Shown: in pieces, positions 56,168-64,000 of the stretch | How positions within the stretch are numbered: position 1 is the stretch's first letter | Layout of the letters: each line of letters begins with the position of its first letter | Source of the DNA: Methanosphaera sp. ISO3-F5 | GTDB taxonomy: Archaea > Methanobacteriota > Methanobacteria > Methanobacteriales > Methanobacteriaceae | Assembly: GCF_034480035.2 (NCBI RefSeq) | Contig: NZ_CP118753.2 | Coordinates: 1,335,426 to 1,399,425, forward strand | Direction of reading: 5' to 3' | Length of the DNA: 64,000 bases | Program-made: the position numbers and the translations under genes | Notes under the pieces: generated by a model | Databases searched by the model: none | What the model was told of the DNA's origin: nothing | What the model saw: the letters and a program-made list of their open reading frames with translations, nothing else

Positions 56168-59100
56168 TTAGGAAATACTTGTTGTTGTTTCACGTGCACC
56201 AAGATAACCCTCACGAGCTCCAGTTACGAGCATGACAGATTTAACCTTAGTACCACTTGCTACTTTAATGCCTGTAAGATCAACTTTACCATCAGACACG
56301 GTAAAGTACTTAGCCTTACCATTTTCCTTATAGGTTACTCCATTAATCTTTACACAGACCTTATTTTGTCCAACAAGATACTTGTTCTCATAATCTGTAA
56401 ATGTTGCCTTAACACTTAAAACATTACCTTTTAATGTTGTTTTTAAGAAGTTAATGTTAACTATGCTTCTTTGTACATTAAATATGTTTGAACCTCTTGC
56501 ACCAGGATAGTACATACTGTTATTATATACTGCTTCAACAGTATAATTTCTCTGACCGTTTGCATCATAGCCGCCCATACCAGATGGTACGTGATATGCA
56601 TAGTTGATTACAGTGCTTGTAGCATTGATACGTTTGACTTTACCATTTTCTTTAATAGTTACACCATTAATTTTGAAGATAACATCTCCACCAATTGTTA
56701 AGCATGTCTTATTAGTAGCATTCTTAGTTACATCTCTTAGTGTAGCCGTGAATACAATGTCACTATTTTGTTTAGCCATTTTTGGTGTTACATTCACTGT
56801 TACTTGAGCATACCTTTTTGTCACACTCATTTCTGCAGTGTTTGCTTTTGCTTCTTCATATTTACTGCTTCCACTATAACTTGCTGTGATATTTTTTCCG
56901 TCACGAAGGTAGAGTTCAGCCTTTAATGTGATTGTAACTATTCCATCCTCTACACTTAATTTTAGTGGACTGGTATTATTGGTATTGAAATGTCCGTCCA
57001 CACGTAATGTTCTTCCATTTACCTTAAATACCAGGTTTCCACCAGTAACTTTGTTTCCAAATTCATCAGTTACATGTGCAGTGAATGTTATGTCTTCACC
57101 CACAACTGCTTTTATGGATTCAACTGTTACAATGGTTTTAACCTTTTTAATTGTAAATGTTGTGCTTGCTGTTGAGGACTTATAGTCATCGCCATCATAT
57201 TTTACAGTTACATTATTACGTCCTACTATTGTTTCTGGATTTACGTATTTGTAGTTTCCAGATTTGTCTGTTGTTACAGTGTAAGTATTGTTGTTTACTT
57301 TTACTGTGACAGGTGCATTGTTTATAGGATTTTGTTGTTCGTCTACGAGTTTACCTGTTATGGTTATGGTTTTTTCATCCATTTTCTGATCAGATATCTT
57401 GTTTACTGTTATATGTGATTCCATTTTTTCTGCATTGAATTTTTCCTGTGCAGATTTTGTGTTGTATTTGTAGTTATCTGATGTTACTGTAACATTATTG
57501 ACTCCGCTTACTATGTTGTCTGCTATGACTTCATAGTTTCCATTAGCATCTGTTACTGTGTGTAGGGTTTTGTCGTTTATTGTTACGTTTACTGGGATGT
57601 TTGCTACCGGTTTACCGTTTTTATCATATAATTTTCCTGTTATTGTTACTGGCTTGTCTGGTACTGCATTTGTTGGCTTGTTTACTGTTAGTGTAGCATT
57701 GTCTTTTATTACATTTACCTTAGTATTATTCTTAGAATTACTGTATACATTGTTTCCAGCATATTCTATGGTTATTGTTTTTTGTCCAAGAGTGTTTGCC
57801 TGGATTGTGCTTACAATATTTCCGTTTTCATCTGTTATGACAAGTATTGTCAAATCATCTATGGTTATTGTTGTATTTGTATTAACAATTGGATTGTTTT
57901 GTTCATCCACTAGTTTTCCAGTGATTGTTATGTTATCCCCAATTATTGTATCCTGTAATGGGTCGATTGTTATTGTTGTCTTGACTTTTCTTACGGTGAA
58001 TGTGCCATTAACCGGTTGTGCTATAACGGTACTGTTACCCGCTGTTACTGTAACATTATTTTCTCCCAAGACCACACTTACACCAGTTACAATATAATTT
58101 CCACTGGAATCAGTAGTTGTTGGAACTGTCTTATTATTGACTGTTACATTTACTGGTAGGTTTGATAACACATTACCATCAGTATCCGTTACTTTTCCAG
58201 TTATGTTAACAAGTGATTTCACTGTTGCATCTTCCGGTAAAGTTAAACCAATATTTGCATTGATTATTATTGATTCAAAGCTTGTTGATGTATTGCTGCC
58301 ATTATATGTATTGTTACCATTGTAAGTACTTGTTACATTGTGTGTACCTAGGATACGTGTGGAATAATTGAGATTGTATACTCCATCATTTCCTGTAGTT
58401 ACATTTGCAACATTTACATTGTCAACTTTGATTATTATTGTTGCATTATTTATTGGTTGATTGTCTTCATCCACTAGTTTTCCTGTGATTGTTACGTTGT
58501 CTCCGATTATTGTGTCCTGTAATGGGTTGATTGTTATTGTTGTCTTGACTTTTCTTGCTGTGAATGTGCCATTAACTGGTTGTGCTTCAACAGTACTGTT
58601 ACCCGCTGTTACTGTAACATTGTTTTCTCCCAATACCACGTTTACACCAGTTACAATATAATTTCCTCTGGAATCAGTAGTTGTTGGAACTGTCTTATTA
58701 TTGACTGTTACATTTACTGGTAGGTTTGATAACACATTACCATCAGTATCCGTTACTTTTCCAGTTATGTTAACAAGTGATTTCACTGTTGCATCTTCCG
58801 GTAATGTTAAATCAATATCTGCCTTTATTTTTATTGTTTGGAAGTTTGTTGTGGCATTGCTGCTGTTGTATTTGTTGTTGCCGGCATATGTGACTGTTAC
58901 ATTGTGTGTACCCACAATGCCTGTGGAATAATTGTAGTTGTATATTCCATCCTTGTCTGTTGTTGCATTTGCAACTTTTTCACCGTCAACGTATATGATT
59001 ACAGTTGTGCCATTTATTGGTTGATTGTCTTCGTCCACTAGTTTTCCTGTGATTTGTGTTTTGTTTCCTGCTTGTACTGGGCTTGTTGCTGTTAATGTTA

Positions 59101-61561
59101 TGTTGGTTTTAATTTTTTGTACATTGAATGTTGTTTTGTTGGATGATGCCTGGATTATGCCTTCACCAGTATAGTTTACTGTTACATTATGTGTGCCTAT
59201 GCTGGTTGTTGGATAATTGAACCCATATTTTCCGTCAGAGCCTGTGCTTGTTTCTTCTATGAATATGTTGTTTATGTATAGTTTTATTGTTGCTGCTTGT
59301 ATTGGTGTTTGTTCTTGATTGTCTTTTGTTAATGTACCGTTTATTGTTACATTTTCTCCTATTTTTACTGATTCATTGGCTGATACTGTGATATGACTAT
59401 TCATCATGTTCTTGGTTAACTTGAATGTTTTTGTGATGTTCTGGTAATGTTTACTTAAAGTAATGTACTTTAATGTTATATTATTTACCTTTTCTGGCAG
59501 GTCATCCATCTTGATTTCTATACTTGCCTTACCATCTGTTACGTTGGCTGTTAGGTATTCAGTTGTGTTTTCATTAATGTATACTTTTAATGTGCCGTTT
59601 CTTATGGTGTCATTATAGACGTCTCTTAAATCCAGGATTATATCTTCATGGTAGTCAGCATCTATAAGTGCATCTTCTGCAGTTATTGTGTCATTAAGGT
59701 AATTGTCTATGTAAATGTTTCCTTTCACTTCACCAGCTAATATGTTAAATAACATGTCCCTTTTATTGTCTGTGTTGTTTACAAAGAGGTTGTTATTTAT
59801 CTTTGTATCTTCAGTTAATGTGAAAACCCATCCCTCTGAACTGCCAACCCAGTTACTATCAAAAAGGTTATCTTCAACTGTTACTAAAGTATCCTTTATT
59901 GAGATAATTGTTGAATTACTTGTTGCATAGTTACTTGTGAAGTTAGATTCTTTTATTATGACTTCACCATTCTCACTAGATATAACACCTGCTTTTTCAG
60001 CTTTGTTATTGGTAAAATTATTACCGGATATTTCAGTTTTTAACCTATTATCCAGATAAATTACTCCTCCAAGTGTTTGTGCTTCATTATCTGTGAATTC
60101 TGAATTTGTGATTGTAATATTATTTCCTGTAGGAGTATCAAGAGGGGTGGATATTATGTTTTTATTATCATCTGTGTAGTATACCATATTATTTTCTTTA
60201 TCTACCCTATACCCCTCATCTTCGTCACCAATATAAAGAGGTGTGGAATGACATAACACTGCACCTTTTTCTGCTTTATTGTTAACGAATTTACTATTAT
60301 TTATGTTAGTATATCCGATTAATAAAGAATCATCATATATAGCATTCCCATCAGCATCTTTATAGAAAAAGTAACGATAAAATGGACTTGCTATTGCTCC
60401 ACCACTTGAAGCAGTGTTATTAGTAAAATTACAATCATTAGCTGTTAGATTAAAATCATAAATGATTGCTCCTCCAGCTCCGGATGCTCTGTTTTCTGTG
60501 AAATTACAGTTATTTAATTCCACTACATTCACATAAAGTGCTCCACCATAAGACTCCTCTAAATCAGTTACAGAATTATCATAGAATGAAGAATCATTAA
60601 TTATAACATTGTTTGCATTTGAAAATATTGAACCTCCCATATAGAAAGCAAAATTGGAAGTGAAATTAGTATTTTCAATAGTTAAAAAAAATGGAGTGGA
60701 CTTTCCAGAATTGGATTGGTATATTGCTCCACCTTGTGAAAGATATTCATCATTAGCCTTATTTCCTTCAAAAATGGAATTACTTATAGTTAAATTAGTA
60801 GGATTGTTTATATAAATTACACCACCATCACCATAAGCAAAATTGGATTTGAAAGTAGTGTTATTAATTGTTATTATAGCAAAATTTTCAGAATTTTGAT
60901 ATAATACTCCTCCCTTACAATCATTATCCATATAATTATTTTCAAAGAAAGAATTTAGTATAGTTATGTTAGAACTTTCACTATCATGAATAACTGCACC
61001 ATCGTTCCAATCATCATAACAGTTTTTAACTATAAGTTCATTAATTGTTAAATTCAGTCCTTTATTTATGGTTAGAAATCCGTATTGCTCCTTTCCATCA
61101 ATGGTTATGCTGTTACCGTTTATGGTTAAGTTTTTTATTGATTTACTTACAATTATACGTTCTGTGATAGTATATGTATCTGTTCCAAGTAAATTTACTG
61201 TTAAGTCTTCAGCAGTACTTGTTGTGAGTAGATTATGTAATTGTGAATAATTGTTAACGTTTTCTGGTGTACTTTCTGTTTTTTTGTTTGTTTGACTATT
61301 TTTTATTATTTTCTTATTTTCAGAAAGTATGTTGTTTTGATTGTTTTCTGTTTTTTGTACGTTTGCTTCAGTGTTTGACTTGTCTACACTATTTTGTATT
61401 TTATCCACATCATAATTGTTGGGTGTGGATAATTTGTTGTCATTTATTTCTTGTGTATTGTTTGTGTCTTGATTGTTTGTTGCTGACACTGCTGTCATAC
61501 TTATTGTTAGTATGACAGTTATTATAAGAAATATTAGACAATGTTTTTTGTTAAATGTCAT
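56168..61561 (-). CDS. Adhesin-like surface protein with beta-helix head, 1,797 aa
   Basis: The signal peptide spans residues ~1-27 (hydrophobic core ending TAVSATNN). A polar linker follows to ~95. Residues ~95-620 are a right-handed beta-helix of the polymorphic outer-membrane-protein/pectate-lyase type, with repeated N-x-T-F-x-x-N and GGAIY/GGVIY motifs (for example GAGGAIIYDF, NNTASSGGAI). After one transitional Ig-like module (~621-715) come eight B modules of ~94 residues (720-1470), openings such as SVKIGENVTINGTL. Residues ~1470-1797 are the conserved C-terminal domain, of the subtype ending LVTGAREGYLGARETT that it shares with the partial gene at the window end. The start is well supported by AAAGGAGA nine nt upstream. 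The stalk is far shorter than in its neighbours, so the head would sit much closer to the wall. Adhesive or glycan-binding role is inferred; catalytic residues of a lyase were not identified. Confidence 0.95.
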   Translation of the reverse strand: MTFNKKHCLIFLIITVILTISMTAVSATNNQDTNNTQEINDNKLSTPNNYDVDKIQNSVDKSNTEANVQKTENNQNNILSENKKIIKNSQTNKKTESTPENVNNYSQLHNLLTTSTAEDLTVNLLGTDTYTITERIIVSKSIKNLTINGNSITIDGKEQYGFLTINKGLNLTINELIVKNCYDDWNDGAVIHDSESSNITILNSFFENNYMDNDCKGGVLYQNSENFAIITINNTTFKSNFAYGDGGVIYINNPTNLTISNSIFEGNKANDEYLSQGGAIYQSNSGKSTPFFLTIENTNFTSNFAFYMGGSIFSNANNVIINDSSFYDNSVTDLEESYGGALYVNVVELNNCNFTENRASGAGGAIIYDFNLTANDCNFTNNTASSGGAIASPFYRYFFYKDADGNAIYDDSLLIGYTNINNSKFVNNKAEKGAVLCHSTPLYIGDEDEGYRVDKENNMVYYTDDNKNIISTPLDTPTGNNITITNSEFTDNEAQTLGGVIYLDNRLKTEISGNNFTNNKAEKAGVISSENGEVIIKESNFTSNYATSNSTIISIKDTLVTVEDNLFDSNWVGSSEGWVFTLTEDTKINNNLFVNNTDNKRDMLFNILAGEVKGNIYIDNYLNDTITAEDALIDADYHEDIILDLRDVYNDTIRNGTLKVYINENTTEYLTANVTDGKASIEIKMDDLPEKVNNITLKYITLSKHYQNITKTFKLTKNMMNSHITVSANESVKIGENVTINGTLTKDNQEQTPIQAATIKLYINNIFIEETSTGSDGKYGFNYPTTSIGTHNVTVNYTGEGIIQASSNKTTFNVQKIKTNITLTATSPVQAGNKTQITGKLVDEDNQPINGTTVIIYVDGEKVANATTDKDGIYNYNYSTGIVGTHNVTVTYAGNNKYNSSNATTNFQTIKIKADIDLTLPEDATVKSLVNITGKVTDTDGNVLSNLPVNVTVNNKTVPTTTDSRGNYIVTGVNVVLGENNVTVTAGNSTVEAQPVNGTFTARKVKTTITINPLQDTIIGDNVTITGKLVDEDNQPINNATIIIKVDNVNVANVTTGNDGVYNLNYSTRILGTHNVTSTYNGNNTYNGSNTSTSFESIIINANIGLTLPEDATVKSLVNITGKVTDTDGNVLSNLPVNVTVNNKTVPTTTDSSGNYIVTGVSVVLGENNVTVTAGNSTVIAQPVNGTFTVRKVKTTITIDPLQDTIIGDNITITGKLVDEQNNPIVNTNTTITIDDLTILVITDENGNIVSTIQANTLGQKTITIEYAGNNVYSNSKNNTKVNVIKDNATLTVNKPTNAVPDKPVTITGKLYDKNGKPVANIPVNVTINDKTLHTVTDANGNYEVIADNIVSGVNNVTVTSDNYKYNTKSAQEKFNAEKMESHITVNKISDQKMDEKTITITGKLVDEQQNPINNAPVTVKVNNNTYTVTTDKSGNYKYVNPETIVGRNNVTVKYDGDDYKSSTASTTFTIKKVKTIVTVESIKAVVGEDITFTAHVTDEFGNKVTGGNLVFKVNGRTLRVDGHFNTNNTSPLKLSVEDGIVTITLKAELYLRDGKNITASYSGSSKYEEAKANTAEMSVTKRYAQVTVNVTPKMAKQNSDIVFTATLRDVTKNATNKTCLTIGGDVIFKINGVTIKENGKVKRINATSTVINYAYHVPSGMGGYDANGQRNYTVEAVYNNSMYYPGARGSNIFNVQRSIVNINFLKTTLKGNVLSVKATFTDYENKYLVGQNKVCVKINGVTYKENGKAKYFTVSDGKVDLTGIKVASGTKVKSVMLVTGAREGYLGARETTTSIS
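57897..58460 (-). repeat. 564-bp tandem repeat, second copy, inside the 1,797-aa adhesin
   Basis: Encodes 188 residues, two B modules including LPEDATVKSLVNITGKV. It is nearly identical to 58461-59024 over its first two thirds; the string TGGAACTGTCTTATTATTGA occurs at 58121 and 58685. Confidence 0.85.
58461..59024 (-). repeat. 564-bp tandem repeat, first copy, inside the 1,797-aa adhesin
   Basis: Partner of 57897-58460 at a constant offset of 564 bp, exactly 188 codons, so the duplication keeps frame. A further partial copy of the module edge begins at about 59025. Confidence 0.85.
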
Positions 61562-61570
61562 ATTTTTTAT

Positions 61571-61578
61571 TCTCCTTT
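61571..61578 (-). promoter_or_regulatory. Strong ribosome-binding site of the 1,797-aa adhesin
   Basis: The minus strand reads AAAGGAGA, nine nucleotides before the ATG at 61561. It fixes the start and is the clearest Shine-Dalgarno sequence in the window. Confidence 0.75.
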
Positions 61579-62100
61579 GGTAACATTAAGAAAATAATTA
61601 TTTATTGTCTAGTGGTACACCTAGAATAAAAAAATTTTTTTTAACATTGCTTTTTTTTATTATGTATCATAGTATGTTATATGATACTTTATTTTTTTTG
61701 TAATGAAAATATTAATCAAATTAGATATTGATTAATAAATATAGTATATTATTCAAAATATTTATAATTTTTAAATTATCATATATTTTTTAATACGTTT
61801 ATGTTAATAAATTCCCATTTCGTATACTGTAAAAGAATATTTGATAAAATTATTAGGTATATAATGTATTTTTAAAAAAGATTAGTGGATTTTAGAGTAT
61901 TTTTAATATGATAATTTATAATAGTTTTATATATTATGTTATTATTGTATTAATCTTATTTTATTGAATAAATTAATGTAATATTAGGATAAAATTTTTG
62001 ATTAATTGTTTATTGTTCTTTTAATATATGAACATTTTAAAATTAGTATAATTTGGGGTTTACTTATATCAGAGACAATATTCTTTTTACTTCATGACAT

Positions 62101-62145
62101 AAAAAAAATAAAATAATAGTCGTAGAAATTGGTGTATATTTCTAC
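62101..62145 (-). terminator. Second hairpin plus U8 downstream of the partial adhesin
   Basis: A perfect 8-bp stem pairs GTAGAAAT (62122-62129) with ATTTCTAC (62138-62145) over an 8-nt loop. U8 follows at 62101-62108 in the minus-strand transcript. It lies about 205 nt past the stop, so it could be a back-up terminator. Confidence 0.35.
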
Positions 62146-62293
62146 TATTTTATGATACATTTCTTCTTGTCAATTTTCTTTACTCACCACAGTAAAAAAA
62201 AAAGTGCTTCACTACTAGTCATATTCCTTGACATATACTGTGTACCAAAAAATTATTTTCTTATTATTTTATATGTGAATTTATTTAATTAGT

Positions 62294-62340
62294 AAAAAAA
62301 TAAGAGTATAAGTAATTATACCCCTACTTTACAAAAAAAA
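62294..62340 (-). terminator. U8, hairpin and U7 just after the partial adhesin
   Basis: In the minus-strand transcript U8 (62333-62340) is followed by a 6-bp hairpin, GTATAA at 62306-62311 with TTATAC at 62316-62321, then U7 (62294-62300). It begins 11 nt after the stop codon. Confidence 0.5.
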
Positions 62341-62350
62341 TATTAATTCC

Positions 62351-64000
62351 TTAACTTGTTAGGATGTCTGTTGTTGTTAATCTTGCTCCATAGTACGGTT
62401 GTCTAGGACCAGTAACAAGAGTTAATGATTTGACTTTCGTACCTTTTGCAAGTTTAATATTTTTCAAATCAACGTTTCCATTTCTTACTGAAACGTAATA
62501 TACTTTACCGTTTTGTTTATATGTTTTTCCATTGATCTTCAGACATACTTTATTGGTTCCAACAAGCAATTTGTTCTCGTAATCTGTAAGATTTGCTTTA
62601 ACACTTAAAACATTACCTTTTACAGTTACACGTTTAAAGTTAACATTCACTATGCTTCTTTCCACATTATAATACGTTTTGTTCCTAGTGTCAGGGTAGA
62701 ATCCAGAGTTAATATATACTGCTTCTACAGTGTAGTTTCTGATTTTTCCATCATTATCTACTGCTCCTGTTCCACTAGGCACGTGGTAGACATAGTTTAC
62801 AACTGTACCCTCTACTGGTACAAGAATATTGTTTCCAGATTTATCCTTAAGGGTTACTCCATTAATTTTAAGTAACACACTGGCATTTGTGTATATGCTG
62901 GTAGTGTTACGTGCATTACTGGTCACATCCCTTAGTTTTACTGTTATAACAATATCATTGTTTTGTTTAACTTTGCCCGGAAGTACTTTTACAGATAATT
63001 GTGCTGAACGTTTACGTATATTTGCTACTGCAACATTACCTTTTGCACTTTCATACTTGTAGCTTCCACTGTAGGATGCAGTTATGTTCTTACCGGCACG
63101 TAGGTAAAGATCAGCTTTCATTGTATACGTTACAAGTCCATTCACTACTTTGAATTTATATGGACTGGCCGTGTTTGTATCGAAACGTCCATCTAGTCTT
63201 AGTGTTCTACCGTTTAGTTTGAATACTATGTTTCCTCCATTCACTGGGTTTCCTTTTTCATCTACAATATGTGCTGTGAGTGTTATGTCTTCTCCTATAG
63301 TTCCTTTCACGGAGTCTACTGTGAGTTTAACTTTTACTTTAGCAATATTATATGACGTGGTTACCGTTTTTGTTTTGTGTGAGGAGTCTCCATTGTACCT
63401 TGCAGTTACGCTTCCTTTTCCACTTGGAAGGTCTATTGGTACTGTTGCTGTACCAGTTTTTCCTACATTAACGTTTACTTGTGTTCCGTTTGGTAGTGTT
63501 ACTGTTACGGTTCCACTCACTGGTTTTCCGGTTGTGGAATCGTTTAGTGTAACTTTTATCTTGGTAGAGCCTACACTTGAATTATCTATTGTTACAGCCA
63601 TGTTTGTGTCACGTCCATTGACGTTAACATTTCCTATTGTTTTATTTGCTGCTTTGTAGTTGGTTGATGGTTCATAGTTTGCAACTAGTGTGTATTTTCC
63701 GGTATCCTCTATACTGGTTTGTATTGTTGCTTTTCCATCTTTATCTACTTTTGCTCTTCCAACAGTTTTTCCGTCAACTGTAATGTTAGCATATCCCTCT
63801 GTGACAGGTTTTCCTGTTACAGGATCACGTACTTCTACTGTTACTGTCGTGTTACCGGCAGTGTTGTTTGTGACCCTTGCTGTTATGCTGGTGTCTCTTG
63901 GTGTGACATTCACAGGTACCCGTATAGTGGTGCCTTTGTGTTCATCATCACCAGGGTATGTTACTGTTACCGTAGTGTTTCCAACTGGTACATTTACTGG
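62351..64000 (-). CDS. Adhesin-like surface protein, C-terminal part (runs off the window)
   Basis: The frame is open from the stop codon to the last base of the window, giving 549 visible residues; the N-terminus lies beyond 64000. A GTG at 63913 is inside the frame and is not a likely start, because the coding pattern (PVGNTTVTVTYPGDD) continues upstream of it. Visible are one partial and two complete A modules (TNNTAGNTTVTVEVRDPVTG; a second with IDNSSVGSTKIKVTL). The conserved ~330-residue C-terminal domain follows (RAGKNITASYSGS, YHVPSGTGAV, LVTGPRQPYYGARLTT). This C-terminal subtype matches the adjacent 1,797-aa protein more closely than the three larger ones. By analogy it is secreted, extracellular and wall-associated; the head and stalk length are unknown. 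Confidence 0.9.
   Translation of the reverse strand, partial: PVNVPVGNTTVTVTYPGDDEHKGTTIRVPVNVTPRDTSITARVTNNTAGNTTVTVEVRDPVTGKPVTEGYANITVDGKTVGRAKVDKDGKATIQTSIEDTGKYTLVANYEPSTNYKAANKTIGNVNVNGRDTNMAVTIDNSSVGSTKIKVTLNDSTTGKPVSGTVTVTLPNGTQVNVNVGKTGTATVPIDLPSGKGSVTARYNGDSSHKTKTVTTSYNIAKVKVKLTVDSVKGTIGEDITLTAHIVDEKGNPVNGGNIVFKLNGRTLRLDGRFDTNTASPYKFKVVNGLVTYTMKADLYLRAGKNITASYSGSYKYESAKGNVAVANIRKRSAQLSVKVLPGKVKQNNDIVITVKLRDVTSNARNTTSIYTNASVLLKINGVTLKDKSGNNILVPVEGTVVNYVYHVPSGTGAVDNDGKIRNYTVEAVYINSGFYPDTRNKTYYNVERSIVNVNFKRVTVKGNVLSVKANLTDYENKLLVGTNKVCLKINGKTYKQNGKVYYVSVRNGNVDLKNIKLAKGTKVKSLTLVTGPRQPYYGARLTTTDILTS

Larger units (their letters stand above)
61562..62350. other. 789-bp non-coding spacer
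   Basis: A+T-rich, with no supportable gene. It contains the ribosome site of the 1,797-aa gene at one end and two hairpin/U-tract terminator candidates for the partial adhesin at the other (62294-62340 and 62101-62145). AT strings near 61,925-61,940 could be a promoter but are not distinctive. Confidence 0.6.

Noticed and set aside
60200-61300. Beta-helix head as an active pectate lyase or other polysaccharide lyase
   Set aside because: Only the generic beta-helix repeat pattern is visible. I could not identify a catalytic Asp/Arg/Lys set, so an enzyme call is unsupported.
62351-63913. Treating the GTG at 63913 as the true start of a 520-aa protein
   Set aside because: The frame and its Ig-module sequence continue to the window edge. 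No signal peptide follows the GTG, so the gene is truncated by the window rather than short.

Overview
The window is a low-GC archaeal locus, most likely from a Methanosphaera-like member of the Methanobacteriales (gut methanogens). The inference rests on the strong A+T bias and on a tandem series of very large, secreted, Asn/Thr-rich adhesin-like proteins built from Ig-like repeats, a known hallmark of these pseudomurein-walled methanogens. No housekeeping gene, rRNA or tRNA is present to confirm the genus, so the assignment is an inference.

Layout, with every gene on the minus strand. (1) 27-1401: an IS630-type insertion sequence with ~28-bp imperfect terminal inverted repeats. Its transposase is split over two frames joined by an A8 slippery run. 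(2) 1462-26388: a single uninterrupted 8,308-codon adhesin gene. (3) 27156-40679: a 4,507-aa adhesin. (4) 41462-55417: a 4,651-aa adhesin. (5) 56168-61561: a 1,797-aa adhesin with a beta-helix tip. (6) 62351 to the window end: the C-terminal 549 residues of a fifth adhesin that continues past the edge. The four spacers between adhesins are strikingly similar (767, 782, 750 and 789 bp). They hold no convincing gene, only U-tract/hairpin terminator candidates and one good TATA/BRE-like promoter candidate.

All complete adhesins share one plan: signal peptide, polar Thr/Asn/Lys linker, a variable N-terminal head (beta-helix-like in three, shorter or partial in the largest), a long stalk of ~95-residue Ig-like modules dense in N-glycosylation sequons, and a conserved ~330-residue C-terminal domain. 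There is no LPXTG-like motif or C-terminal membrane helix. I infer that the C-terminal domain is the wall-facing anchor, that the stalk projects the head, and that the proteins mediate contact with host, food particles or other microbes.

The most interesting structure is at the repeat level. Two module classes (A, carrying a conserved N-N-T-x-G-N motif; B, carrying a Y-V-G-x-x-V/I-T-I-x-G-x-L-type motif) are assembled differently in each gene. The 4,507- and 4,651-aa proteins have the same ordered series of 32 A modules. Within it lies a higher-order repeat of ten modules (~2.84 kb), present twice. The two genes are colinear in DNA over about 10 kb, with patches of near identity, while their N-terminal heads differ. 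This looks like a tandem gene duplication with head exchange and ongoing gene conversion.
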